From positions 2,480,001 to 2,544,000 of the forward strand of contig NC_056043.1 in NCBI RefSeq assembly GCF_004379255.2: DNA of 64,000 nt, in the 5' to 3' direction. Positions 45,361 through 56,437 of this stretch are shown one piece after another (within the stretch, counting starts at the first letter, position 1; every line of letters begins with the position of its first letter). A program made the translations under genes and the position numbers. The stretch comes from Salvia splendens. Lineage: Eukaryota; Streptophyta; Magnoliopsida; Lamiales; Lamiaceae. Under the pieces are notes generated by a model, which saw nothing but the letters and a program-made list of their open reading frames with translations, was not told where the DNA came from and searched no databases.

Positions 45361-46548
45361 ATGTCCGGCGACGGCGAGGGCAACTATGGCGGCTCCGGCT
45401 CCGGCGGGTGGGATCTCAACTCATTCGGCGATTGGGAGAACATGATCAACACATTGGGCGGTGGAGGTTCGTCAACGCCGGGGACCCAGGGTTCGGCGAC
45501 GCCGGGGGGGTACCAACCACCCAATTTTGACCTTGATGCATATGTTCGTCCCAACGTCCCGCGGTTTTCGCAGGGATTATCCCAGATCCGGGAGGATTTT
45601 CCAGTTGATCCCACGCCGGGAGTAGGCCGAGGCGGTGGAGGTGGGCGAGGCGGTGGAGGTGGCCGAGGCAGTGTACAACCCCAGACGGGCGAGGACGAGG
45701 AGGAAGAAGATGAAGAGGAAGAGGATCTTGGCCGACATCCGTACAACAACCTCGAAACGATGGCGGTGTACAACGCCTGGATCACGGTCTCGTACGATCC
45801 CATCGTCGGGAATCAACAAACCCGGAAGTGTTTCTGGGAAAAGGTTGTCGAGGTCTACCACCAAATAAAGCCGAACCGCTCCCGCAAGCGCACAGTTAAA
45901 ATGATCCGCTGTCACTTTGACCGAGTCGACCGACAGGTCAAAAAATTATGCGGCATCTACTCGGCGGAAGAGGCGCGCTACCAAAGCGGCGCCACGGCCA
46001 CCGACATTTTGACGTCCGCTTTGCGCGCCTACTACCAGGACGAGGGACATCAATTCAGATTTGTTGATGTTTGGCGCGCCGTCAAGGACGAGGAACGATG
46101 GGCCGGCGGTTTCCGCTCCAGCTCGGGCTCAAACTCGAAGCGCACGAAGCATACGGCGAGTGGCCAATACTCGTCTAGTGCTGGTGCGTCTGGTGGTGAC
46201 ACTGCTGAAGGCATCAGCCAACATGATGCTGAATCCCAGGAGTTTGCGGGTACGGTCGGCGATGCAGGAGGATCCGCGAGTAGGCGCCGTCGGCCGCAAG
46301 GGACGAAGGCGGCGAAAGCGGCTAGAGCAAGGAAGGGCCGAGGCGAATCAAGCCAGCCGGCCTCAGGATCGGGCTCGCGAGGAGGCTCGGACACACTTAT
46401 GGTGGCGTACATGACCGCCACAATGGCGGACACTTCCCGCTTCTCGCACTCCCAATACGCGGCCTGGTGGAACGAAATTGTGCATATGGCAGCACAACTT
46501 GGCCTTCCGACTCCCCCTCAACCTCGACCGCCTCCGGAGGATGATTAG
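45361..46548 (+). CDS. Harbinger ORF1 protein (Myb/SANT-like DNA-binding), intact
   Basis: A 395-aa single-exon protein. An N-terminal Gly/Ser-rich region, then GGGGRGGGGGRG and an acidic run (about residues 110-122), lead to a trihelix/Myb-like domain at about 130-250 (AVYNAWITVSYDPIVGNQQT, FWEKVVEVYHQIKP, and RCHFDRVDRQVKKLCGIYSA). A basic segment with SRRRRPQGTKAAKAARARKG (about 303-325) may be a nuclear signal. In Pong/PIF-like elements such an ORF1 binds element DNA and works with the transposase. Similar plant proteins are often auto-annotated 'glutathione S-transferase T3-like', which is misleading. The reading frame is undamaged, unlike the transposase copy at 24,053-25,312. Confidence 0.85.
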   Translation: MSGDGEGNYGGSGSGGWDLNSFGDWENMINTLGGGGSSTPGTQGSATPGGYQPPNFDLDAYVRPNVPRFSQGLSQIREDFPVDPTPGVGRGGGGGRGGGGGRGSVQPQTGEDEEEEDEEEEDLGRHPYNNLETMAVYNAWITVSYDPIVGNQQTRKCFWEKVVEVYHQIKPNRSRKRTVKMIRCHFDRVDRQVKKLCGIYSAEEARYQSGATATDILTSALRAYYQDEGHQFRFVDVWRAVKDEERWAGGFRSSSGSNSKRTKHTASGQYSSSAGASGGDTAEGISQHDAESQEFAGTVGDAGGSASRRRRPQGTKAAKAARARKGRGESSQPASGSGSRGGSDTLMVAYMTATMADTSRFSHSQYAAWWNEIVHMAAQLGLPTPPQPRPPPEDD

Positions 46549-46560
46549 CCCTTCCGATTA

Positions 46561-46650
46561 ATTTTTTTTTATTTTGTGTGTTTTTTTATTTTGTGTGTTT
46601 TTTTATTTTGTGTGTTTTTTTATTTTGTGTGTTTTTTTATTTTGTTTTAA
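46561..46650 (+). repeat. TTTTATTTTGTGTGTTTTTT tandem repeat, ORF1 3' UTR
   Basis: About five 19-21-bp copies of a T/TG-rich unit directly after the ORF1 stop codon. Confidence 0.85.
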
Positions 46651-46888
46651 TTTTAATAAAGTGTGTTTGTTTAAATTGAATTGGGTTTTAAAAAAAATTA
46701 TAAATTAAATTGAATGAATAGTAATTAAGAGACGGTATAGAGACGGTTAAGAGACGGAGCGTTGCAGCCTCCGTCTCTTAGTTAAGAGATGGAGGAAAAA
46801 AGGACAGTGGGGCCCTCAAATAGTGCTCAAATAGTAGTTAAGAGACGGTTTAAGAGACGGTATAGAGACAGCGTTGTGGATGGCCTTA

Positions 46889-48085
46889 CGTCACCACTCG
46901 CGAAAACAAGAAGGCTTCTGCACGTGTGGAACAGAGACTCACGTGACAGCTAAAAACTAGGTGTAATATTCTGAATTTGCATTTTAATGGGATCTATATA
47001 ATCATAGTATTCAGTATTCCATATGTATAGAATATAATAAGATTAATTGTAGAAAATTCATTACGAAAATTTAAGTTTTAGAAAATAGAATAAATAATTA
47101 ATCATAGCAACCAATTGCTTAATTATCTTAAAAATCACTTTCTAATAATATTATAAATCACAAAATAATCACAAATGCTATTTAAATTTAGTGAATTTGG
47201 TTAATAATTCTGAAAATAAATTGAAATAGGTAAAAATATCTGAATAATGAAAACACTAGTCCAACATGATTGCAAATATTTATTTTTTAATATATTGAGA
47301 CCACACCATTATTCATACTCTATTCATTAGTCATTAATTATCATACATTTAAGATCAACAATTTTGAGAAATGTAAAGTATAATACTAGTGGAAACGTTG
47401 GTATATTGAGAGTTTTACTTTTATTTATAAATTTTGTAATGATATGTGGATGAAACTAGTTAATGGAAAATGTAAAATATTTATCACATATAATAAAACA
47501 AATGAAATATACAATAACGAATATCTTGATATAATAAAATGAGATAATTAATGCTTAATGAAAAATAACTAAACTTGAAAATTGGGCAATGTGGGAACAT
47601 CTAGACGAATTTGTTTACCAATTTTGAAGTTTGACAATTTTACGTTTTCACAAACGAGGGTAAGAAAAAGAAATATTTTTAACTAAAATTACTCATTAAA
47701 AGTTAAATTATGTGTAATTATTCAATAAGACACTACATGTGTGTGGGCACATGCCCATAAGCATACTGGTACGATCTTATCAATAGAGCATAAGTCCCAA
47801 AATTGTCTTAATGAATTGAGAAATGTGAATCTTTTATCATAGTATTTTTTTTATTAAAGACGAATCCCTAATTACAAATACACCCCTAATCATAATTTGA
47901 TCCTTAAAAGTGAATTTCTAAAAGTAAAAGAGCATTGCATACATCAATCATCATTCATCAGTTTACTTTAAATGAAAGGTTTAATTGTGTTGAAATAAAG
48001 GCAAGTTCTATTTTGACAAAAATATATACATTTGTCACTCATAATTGTACGAGATCTAATATGATGCAATAAATCGATCTTGACT
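46889..48085. other. AT-rich spacer
   Basis: About 1.2 kb with no recognisable gene or element between the ORF1 Harbinger and the copia LTR. Confidence 0.5.
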
Positions 48086-48614
48086 TGTTGGGATTCGCAC
48101 ACACAAGGCTTTCACACACTCAAGAAGATCACACACACACTCACTGTTGTATGAGATCACACAATGCAGAAACACACACACTCACACTTTGAGTATTGAA
48201 GATGATAATCTTGGAGAGAAACTGGAAAACTCTTTATTGATTAAAAACTACTAACTACATACACGGTTTATGAGCTATTTAAAGCTCTACAATCAAGTAG
48301 CAACTGCTACTAACTAACTACAACAAGAATCAAGAAAACAAGAAGAATAACCGCTACATCTCAGCTAACTAACTGCTGCTCCAACGGCTAGTTTCTCTAG
48401 GTTGCTTCTTCCTTCTCGGCTCAAGACCGAACTCCATTCTCGGCTCAAAACCGAACTCCCTTCTCGGCTCAAGACCGAACTCCCTTCTCGGCTCAAAACC
48501 GAACTCCCTTCTCGGCTCAAAAACCGAACTCCCTTCTCGGCTAGTTCCAGCTCAAAGCCGAGCTTCCTTCTTCTGCCTTCTTCTTCCAACTGAAATGAGC
48601 ACTCCATTATTACA
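48086..48614 (-). repeat. copia 3' LTR
   Basis: 529 bp. It begins TGTAATAATGG on the minus strand and ends in ...CCAACA, with TG...CA ends. It contains a 24-bp minisatellite. The 5' LTR is not in the window. Confidence 0.75.
48411..48541. repeat. 24-bp minisatellite within the copia LTR
   Basis: Five to six copies of TTCTCGGCTCAAAACCGAAC plus TCCC, with one copy a base longer. Each unit contains the inverted pair CGG-CTCAA-A/G-ACCG. Confidence 0.9.
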
Positions 48615-50247
48615 ATTCTCCACCTGAGGGCTCATCTCAGTTCTTGCACAAACATTGATCAACTTCTTGCAATGATCAAACTTGTCTCTACCTAGAGACT
48701 TTGTTAGCATGTCAGCCGGATTGTGCAAGGTGTTAATCTTAATCACCTTCACTCTCCCCTTCTCAATCTCATCTCTAATAAAATGCAACTTTATGTCTAT
48801 GTGCTTGCTCCTTTCATGAAAACCCGGATGTTTAGCCAAGCACATAGCTGAGCTGCTGTCACAATGAATCAACATTGTCTTTTGGTCAAAACCAAAGTCA
48901 GAAATCACTCCCTGAATCCAAAAACTCTCCTGTACAGCTGCAGTGAGAGCTATATACTCTGATTCTGTTGTTGAGAGAGCAACAACACTTTGCAAACCTG
49001 ATTTCCAGCTGATTACAGTTCCAAACATGGTGAAAAGATAACCTGTTTGGGACTTTCTGTTGTCCAGGTTTGCAGCATAGTCTGCATCACAATAGCCCTG
49101 CACAACCTCCTCAGATTCACCTTCCCAGCCATTGAAGACAATTCCCCAGCCACTGGTTGACTTCATGTACCTCAATATCCACTTAAGAGCATTCCAATGC
49201 TCCTTCCCCGGGTCAGCCATGTATCTGCTAGTCACTGAGATAGCATGTGCCAGATCTGGTCTGGTACAGATCATAGTATACATAACACTTCCAACCACAC
49301 TAGCATAAGGAATAGACTCCATCTCCTCAGCCTCTTGCTTAGATTTAGGGGCCTGCTCCTTTGAAAGCTTAAAACTCTGGGACAGAGGAGTTGATGCAGC
49401 TTTTGCATTTTCCATTTTGAATCTCTGCAAAACTTTCTCAATATAGTCAGTTTGAAGCATCCACAGCTTCTTGCAGCCTCTGTCTCTCTGAATGTGTATG
49501 CCTAGGATCTTCCTTGACTCTCCTAGATCCTTCATTTCAAAGCTAGACTTCAAATCCTCCTTGACTTGCTGAATTTCTGTCATAGAAGGTCCTGCAAGTA
49601 GCATATCATCCACATAGAGCAATAGATAGGCAATAGGTGTTTTGCCCTTCCTCTTGATGTAGATGCAATCATCAAACTCTGATCTAATGAAGCCAATCTT
49701 CTTCATTTGTGCATCAAACTTCTTGTTCCACTGTCTAGGACTTTGCTTAAGACCATAAAGACTCTTTTGTAGCAAGCACACCTTGCTTTCTTCACCACTC
49801 TTCACATAGCCCTCTGGCTGATCCATGAAGATAGTCTCCTCTAGGTCTCCATTTAGGAAGACAGTCTTCACATCAAGCTGCTGCAATTCCCAATCTAGCT
49901 GATTCACCACAGCCAACAAAATCCTAATAGAAGTGTGCTTAACAACCGGAGCAAACACCTCATTGAAGTCAACTCCTTCTTGCTGTGTAAATCCCCTTGC
50001 CACCAGCCTTGCTTTGAACCTGATTCTGTCTTTATCAGTGGTCTCTACCTTCTTTTTAAACAACCACTTGCAACTGATCAGCTTCCTCTCCTTTCCATCT
50101 GTATTCAGCTTGGATTTGTCCACCAAAATCCAGGTTTTGTTCTTGAGTAAAGACTCTATTTCTTCATTCATGGCCTCTATCCATCTCTCTCTGTCTTTGC
50201 TTCTCATGGCCTCTTTATAGGTGAGAGGATCAGTGAAACGAGGATTT
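48552..50247 (-). pseudogene. copia polyprotein fragment: reverse transcriptase and RNase H
   Basis: The frame is open for over 550 codons from the junction at 50,247. The RT domain starts near WIEAMNEEIESLLKNKTWIL, with SCKWLFKKK, ARLVARGFTQQEGVDFNEVF, the metal-binding box LLLYVDDMLLAG, and SLYGLKQSPRQW. RNase H follows, with GYCDADYAANLDNRKSQTGY, ALSTTESEYIAL and HIDIKLHFIRDEI, and the frame runs into the LTR. The RT and RNase H are intact in sequence, suggesting a young copy, but the upstream gag-PR-IN part is missing from the window. It is called a fragment because the 5' part is not contiguous. Confidence 0.9.
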
Positions 50248-51743
50248 TGTTGGTTGTATATATCGAGTGTGCACAGAAATAGATCACTGCAAGCGCTTGG
50301 TCAAGACACCACGCTCCTTAAATCCACTAGAGCACAAGGTCTAGGAACTTAAGAGAACATAAAGTGCTTGGTCGTTGGACACACATCGACCCTCCTTCAA
50401 AAAAATATAAATCCCTCAACCCGAATACTATGAATTAGTATAGGGAAGTGGGGTCGATCCCACAGAGATGGACTCGCAAAGTAGTGCTCAGAGACTTTGG
50501 ACAGACTAATGGCTGCTGCCACGCAACAAAAGGGTTGAGAATTTTAAACTAACTCTAGACCTAGGCAGAAAATGTAAATGCTAGACCTAGGACATGTTAA
50601 ACTTGTAAATTCAGATTTCGACAACAAGAAACATAACCACTTCCTAGACAGTGTAAACAACTACCTAATCTAGCTAAACAGAATATGACTGAAAGTGGGG
50701 ACCATAATTCCAAAAATGGCAAGTACGGAAAGAACTGCAGATTAACAAACTCTGACGCTAGCTCGCAGCAAAATGCATCCTCTCCACCCAATTGAACTTG
50801 CAGATGAACAAACAGAGCAAAAAGCGAGATTCGAACAGAATATAGAGATTTGGTCGTCGTTATCTTGCTGCAACTCGGAAACACATCAGATCTGCGTACA
50901 CTAGACGGAATGAAAGAAAATCACGTAAACTAAGCATGAAAATCAGATCGAAACTACTCAGATTCACGTCAGAATGCTTGATCCACTCCGGATCCAAGAC
51001 ATCCGAACCCAACAACCAACAAATCCAGCAAATCCAACCAAAATTCTTCCACAATCCAACTCCAATCTCCCAGATCTGACCATTAACCTGCAATAACTCA
51101 GTAAACAGCTGCGAAACGCATCCAACTCAGACAAATTAAAACTCCAAAATCTCAATAAGCGAAACGATCAAACCAGAAATCAACACAATCGCCGTAACGG
51201 AAAATCAAACTTGCACTTAAACCGGAAACTATTCGGTGAAAACAGCGAACCGAGCTTCGAACAACGAAGCTCGGCAAAGTAAGCAAAATGCGGAAAGCAG
51301 AAAATAAATTGTTTCTTCGCTCTTAACAAGAGCGGTGTTACACCATATCAGAAGCTAAGATGAAACCCGGACGTGCGAACTGAGATCTCCTCAAAAACTA
51401 GTATCAAGTGTGTGTGTGGGAAAGTGAACTAAGCAACAGGCTGTGGTGAGGTCTCCCCCGGGAAGATCCCTCCAGCTTGCATGCTTCTGCCTTTTATAGA
51501 TGCGGAAATAGCCCTTGAGTCTTCGTAGAAATCTCTATTCTACCCTTCAACTCTGGAGCTTCCTCCGTCGAGCAATTCTCTTCATAATCGTTCACTAAAT
51601 CGCCAGTTCCTCGACCTTGTGATTTTTTGGTCTTCTTTCCTGGACCTGGCGAATTCCTTCACACACCTGGCTTAAAACGTGCGTTAGTCCTAGTAAAATC
51701 ACGAATTAAATCCCTAGACCCATGCATGAAATTAGCCTTATCA
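50248..51743 (-). repeat. Athila 3' LTR
   Basis: 1496 bp. The ends are TGTTGGTTG (left, plus strand) and CCTTATCA (right), so on the minus strand it starts TGATAAGG and ends CCAACA. It contains GTGGGATCGACCCCACTTCC (minus), a phrase familiar from plant Athila LTRs. On the minus strand it is preceded by GGTTTAAGTGTGAGCAGTT, the family's polypurine-tract position. Confidence 0.72.
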
Positions 51744-53216
51744 AACTGCTCACACTTAAACCATGCTTGTCCTCAAGTATGAAAGACAAGAAAAAGAAAT
51801 AAGGCGAATTTCAATGCACGGCCCTCCTCCAAGTACTTTTCTACAAACAAAACAGACTCCTAGACCTAGACAACTACAACACGAAACACATAAAAATCAC
51901 AAAAGAGAAGAAAACACATAAGCGCATAAACTGGTATTTTCCTAGCAGCCATCCCCACAAGTTTAAGGTCAATCCAAGCGTTTACAGCCTCAGATTCCTC
52001 CCCTTCCCTTCTTCTATCTAGTCGAGTTGTCAGTTCGTCAAGATAGCCTTCTGACTTCCCAATTGTTAGATTCACTCGATCACTCATTCCTCACCAGGGA
52101 TGTTAGGATCGGATCGCTCTTAAGTTAGAGTTACTCCACTGATGCATCGGGTTATGAGAGTTTCTCCTTCCTACCGTCTCCTTTTTATTCCTGGGTCTGG
52201 TTACTACTGCTTCCTACCCTTAAATTTTTTTTTTTTTTTTTTTTTCCTGGACTTCGTCCAGCTTATACCTCCGGTTTTATTATTTTAACTCCTCCCCTGG
52301 ACTTCGTCCAGCTTATACCTCCTTTTCCTGGACTTCGTCCAGCTTATACCTCCTTTTCCTGGACTTCGTCCAGCTTATACCTCCTTTTCCTCTTTTTTTT
52401 TTTTTTTTTTCGTCAGACTCTTCTCCCTAAGCATCAAGTGGTAGCCCATTCTTTTTACAAGTTAGCTCAAAGTGTATAGGCTTATAACTCGCTCTTATAG
52501 TAGGGCTGCACAACTGGGTTATCTAAGGCATCCTCTATCGTTCTCACTTCATCCAACTGACTTTGATTTATTAAGAGAAAAGGATTCACAATTTAGCATG
52601 TATTTTCTCTTCAATTACTCTCCCTAAGGGGCTTTTTGCTATTTATTATACCAGTTATGCAAACACGAAACCTAAAAAAAAACTTCTACAAACTCCTAGA
52701 CCTAACAGAATATGTACAAGACACTAACTGCACTAACTGCGTCCCCCCCTCCCACTTAATTTATGCTTGTCCCCAAGCAATCCGTATGAAGTGGAAAGCA
52801 GGCCAGTTAGTGGCTACATGAAATGAACTTAACAAAACACAAACTTCTCACACTTAGACCAAGCATTGGGCTAAGTGGGAGAAGGAACAACATACAACAC
52901 AAAACATGCTATGACATATAACCCCTTCTCACACTTAGACCAATGCCTGGTCTAAGTGGAAGGGTTCAACACATATATACAGAACCTAGCATGCTGACAG
53001 GTAAAACAGAAATAAAACGAAAGAACTGTTAAATAAAAGAAAGAAAAAGTTACTTGGGTTTGAGGGGAAATTCAATTCGGTGTCTGGCCCCCGTGGGAGC
53101 CAAACTTTGGTGGCACCGTCGGCTGGGTCATCTTTGCTTTCTTCCTGGCCGGCATCTCCGGCTTCACTGGTCTGTCATCAGCAGGTCGGGGTATGGCTGT
53201 CCTCAGGACCACGGGT
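51744..53216 (-). other. Athila 3' untranslated region
   Basis: Non-coding. It holds long homopolymer T runs (about 52,228-52,246 and 52,390-52,411), a 31-bp repeat array (52,246-52,390), and two hairpin-forming segments at 52,847-52,890 and 52,923-52,967 built on TTCTCACACTTAGACCAA with its complement. Confidence 0.6.
52246..52390. repeat. 31-bp repeats with a self-complementary core
   Basis: Four copies of CCTGGACTTCGTCCAGCTTA plus TACCTCC. The last three are spaced exactly 31 bp (starts 52,296, 52,327 and 52,358). The core CTGGAC-TTC-GTCCAG is a perfect hairpin with a 3-base loop. Confidence 0.88.
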
Positions 53217-55833
53217 CTAGCGGAAGAGGGGGGTGATGTGAGGCCTCGGGCCTTGTGATGGCTTCTGCGCGGATACACTTCCTGGACTTAGCGTTGTAAT
53301 GTTGCCGCTAGACCCAGGAATAGTTTCTGATGCATCCGGGAACTTTTTGTGCAGCCATTTCAGCATGGTCGTCATCAAAGCAACACCCTCCGCCATCCTG
53401 TTGGTTTGCTCTGTTGACGAAGCCACCCAATCGGTGATTCGTCCCCTTAGGACTGAGGCCTCTTCCCTGCTTTTTCCGAATTCCCTTCGGATCTCAGTCA
53501 TTTCCTTGCGTACCCCGTCGATTCCTTTCCTTACCTCCTCAACCTCTTTCTGAACTCCCTGAACCATCAGCCTGACTTCGTCCTCAGTGGCTTGATCCTT
53601 TACCTCCACACCATCGGGTTCCTGCTTGACTTGTGCCTCTGACTTACCGACCTCATAAAAACACACCTCCTTCCCTCGGGCGATCAGCAACCCCTTGTTG
53701 ATAAAAAAATCGAAATTGAAGACTTCCGGGGCTGAGCACATCTTTACTACACGGCAGGCCTTGCTGATTTTAATTACAATGTTGCGCTGCAAATAGGCCC
53801 CGAGAAGATGGCACGTGTACAGATGCCTGGACGGGTTGGAGGTGACTTGATGGCAGGCTTGGGCTAACCAATAACCCAAATGAACTCGTACTCCTGTGGC
53901 CATGCACCACGTAAAGTATAGGTCGGCGGTCGTCAGGGCATTGTTGGCAGTGCCCATCAAGTTGTAGCTAACAAAAGTTTGGGCGAATCGCAGGACCCGA
54001 TTTTCTATATGGTGTGCCTTCGACCAACTTGTTTTAAATTGACCCACTCTTGAGTGAGTCAAGAACTCCCACGCACCTTGTGCCTGAAATCCTGGCGTCA
54101 ACTTCGGCGGACCAACCATTCTGTCGTTCCACAGGCCCTCATCATCTTCTGTTCTCGTTAGCAAGCCCATCCGCAGCGTCCACTCCCGGATACTCATCCT
54201 ATGTTCTTCATTAAAAAGCCTGAAAGCTATGGAATCCGTATCCAAATCGGCGGTGGATTTGAACCGGAAGGTGGAAAAGAATTCACGGGCCGCGTCGACT
54301 GGGACTTCGAAAGTGCTGTGCTTGAGTAACCAATCAAAACCGATTGCATCTATATACCCCCTGAACTCATCGTTAGAGCTAATATGTTTGAGTTCCGCCG
54401 GGTGGTACATTTTTCCGGACTTCGCCACCTTTCCCTCAGCACTCTTTTCCTTGTATATGGCCACACGTTTTGGATCGTCAAATCTTCTCATATTGTCTAA
54501 CAGCTCGTTTGTAATCCAAATCTCCGTCGGGTCAAAGTTCAGTACATCCTCGTCTTGCTCCTCCTCAGAATCACTGGACCTGGCAGGATTCTCGGGGTCC
54601 GTGGCGTATGGTACCTTGGCGGGTGGAGGAAGTGGAGATTCAGTAGATTTCCCCCTCTCCTTCTCGGTCGAGGAGGAAGCAATTTGTTTCCCTTTCCTCT
54701 TCTTAGCCCTCGCGCGGCGCCCCTCTTCGTCACTCTCCCTTCCACTCGGCCTGGGGGAGTCTTCCTGCGCAGACACGGCTGTCGCTAGGTCCAGCGTATC
54801 CTTTTCCTTTTGTTGGGCAGAAAACGGCAATGTCATCAAGAATACTCCGACGTGTCCGTCTCCTTGTTTCCCTTAGATTAAGCCGCGAATCGGCCTCCTC
54901 AGAGACCTCAGTTAAATCCACTATCATGTGGAGTCCTGCATCGACAGTTTCTTGAGCACCCTCAGAATCGAGTGCTCCACTTTCCTCTGCTAACAATGGG
55001 GTTGCCCCCGTGATATAAACAGGGGTTTCTAACCCCGTAAGATTTCCTTCAGGTTGGGCTTCAGTGCCCACAGATTTTTCGGGAGTCCTTCCCGCATCAA
55101 CAACTTCCTCAGTAAATTGGGCTTCATCGCCCCCAACTACGTCTAGGGTTTCCTTTTCTACATCCTTCTCAGAATCTAGGGCTTCTCCGCCCACTTGAAC
55201 ATCATCATCATCAACGGCATCCCTCTCAACAGACGCCTCCAGAACAGGGGTTTCCCCCTCAGCCCTACTGACAGTAATAGCGGTGTCTTCAACTACCGCA
55301 ACAAGAGCATCTACCCCCCCAACAACACTCTCCACCAAATTCACAGCAGAAATATCAAGGTTTACTCCCTCTGAAACACCATCACCTCCAAACTTTAAAA
55401 CAGGGGATTCCTTCTGAGAATCAGAACCTAACCTGGGTTCACCTACGGCCAATAACGTCAGTCCCGCGGCCAGATCTGTCTCTACTTCGCGAATCTCCGT
55501 AATGGGTGATCCTGGAACGTCGGGCACTGCATCGTCCTCCGGCCTGGTGGCGGTTTCTGGGACTGTGTGCTGGGCAGAGGTGGTTTCTTCTGGAATAATG
55601 GTAGCAGCCTCCGGTGCGGTTTCTTGTACAGCAGTGGGTGGTGTCTCGACAACCTCCGGTTGTGTCACGGTGGTTGTTGGAACGGCTGGCATGGGTTGTC
55701 CCATTGCAAACATCGCGAACGCTTGCATCGCTTTATCGGCCCCTCCGAACTTCTGAAATAGTTCATTCATGAACTCCGCCGCACTCTTCTCGGCGGATCC
55801 AGAAGCGCTGCTGGTTCCTTGTTGGTTATCCAT
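53217..55833 (-). pseudogene. Athila post-pol ORF ('env-like'/ATHILA ORF), frameshifted
   Basis: Two overlapping frames (55,833-54,730 and 54,839-53,217) appear to be one gene broken by a frameshift near 54,810-54,840. The first frame ends its family-like part at RRTRRSILDDIAV, and the second resumes at AQQKEKDTLDLATAVSAQED. The N-terminal third is acidic and low-complexity. The middle (about FDDPKRVAIYKEKS to YLAQACHQVTSNPSRHLYT) resembles the ATHILA ORF-1 / putative plant transposon protein domain. The C-terminus has a coiled coil (EVEEVRKGIDGVRKEMTEIR). No membrane helix or signal peptide is obvious, so 'env-like' is a positional name, not evidence for an envelope. Confidence 0.65.
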
Positions 55834-56437
55834 GGTATTCTGTAGAAAATTTTGAAAAGAACTTGGGCGAAATTTTCAGATTAGGGTTAAAGAGAGATTG
55901 AAATTTGGGGTTTTTGATTTGGGAGAGAGAATATTTGGAGAGAGAATGAGTAATGAAAAAAAAATAAAAAGGCCAAAACCGATCATAGTGTAGGCATTGG
56001 AGAGGACAGTTCCTTTTGCAGGCGGGTGCAGGTGGTGACGCTAGCGACCGTACGCCTCCCCATAAAGTGCTCTTTGAAATCCGGACCGGTGTCAATTCCC
56101 TCCAAAACTCTTTTACCCCACAATTCCTTGCTCAAGTAAATTCCTTCTGCCAAAACACACTAAAAGAAAACATCAAACTAAAAAAATGAAACGCCGAACT
56201 CCCCGGGTCTAGGATATGACAGCATCAAAAACATTCCCGATGGGTCCGGTATTTCGAAAATATTTTTGGAAGAATAAAATTTTTTATTTGTTTGAATTTT
56301 TCTTGATTTAAAGAAAGCAATTAAATATTTACAAAATTGTTGTCAAGTGTTCTCAAAATTTCCTGGATCAGGGTATGGTTAAACTTTATATTACTAGACC
56401 CAGGAGATATTTTAAAAACACTTCCTTCCTAGACTGG
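55834..56437 (-). other. Athila spacer between integrase and post-pol ORF
   Basis: Non-coding stretch of about 600 bp. The half next to the post-pol ORF is a CT-rich leader read on the minus strand. Confidence 0.5.

Larger units (their letters stand above)
44887..46885 (+). mobile_element. PIF/Harbinger DNA transposon, ORF1-only
   Basis: A 1999-bp element with ends GACCATCCACAACGG (left) and, read inward, GGCCATCCACAACGC (right), flanked by TTA (44884-44886 and 46886-46888). It carries one gene, a Myb/SANT-like ORF1, and no transposase. The left subterminal region is GC-rich (CTCGTCTC-type repeats, then GTGACGCCCACTCGCCGGCC and CTGACGCAATAA). The right has GAGACGG repeats. Both match the two sides of the transposase-only element at 23,776-25,782, including the promoter. 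The two are deletion siblings or a divided system. Confidence 0.9.
48086..50247 (-). mobile_element. Ty1/copia retrotransposon, 3' half (pol RT-RNase H and 3' LTR)
   Basis: Minus-strand element. The 3' LTR is 48086-48614. The polypurine tract is AGGTGGAGAAT, and upstream of it are RT and RNase H. The gag, protease, integrase and 5' LTR are absent. The copia reading frame continues at least to 50,247 (PRFTDPLTYKEAM), where the sequence changes abruptly to an Athila LTR, so the copia was probably cut by the Athila insertion. Confidence 0.85.

Noticed and set aside
45361..46548. Glutathione S-transferase T3-like gene
   Set aside because: That database-style name comes from mis-propagated annotation. 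No GST fold motif is visible, while the TIRs and TTA duplications show it is Harbinger ORF1.
48411..48541. Regular short repeats that could suggest a CRISPR array
   Set aside because: The units are contiguous without unique spacers, and lie in a plant copia LTR; it is a minisatellite.
50597..51155. Several 60-95-codon ORFs on the minus strand
   Set aside because: They lie within the Athila LTR and show no family pattern.
53217..55833. Host gene with a coiled coil and acidic domain
   Set aside because: Its position directly after integrase on the same strand, inside a Ty3 element, and its resemblance to the ATHILA ORF make it part of the retroelement.
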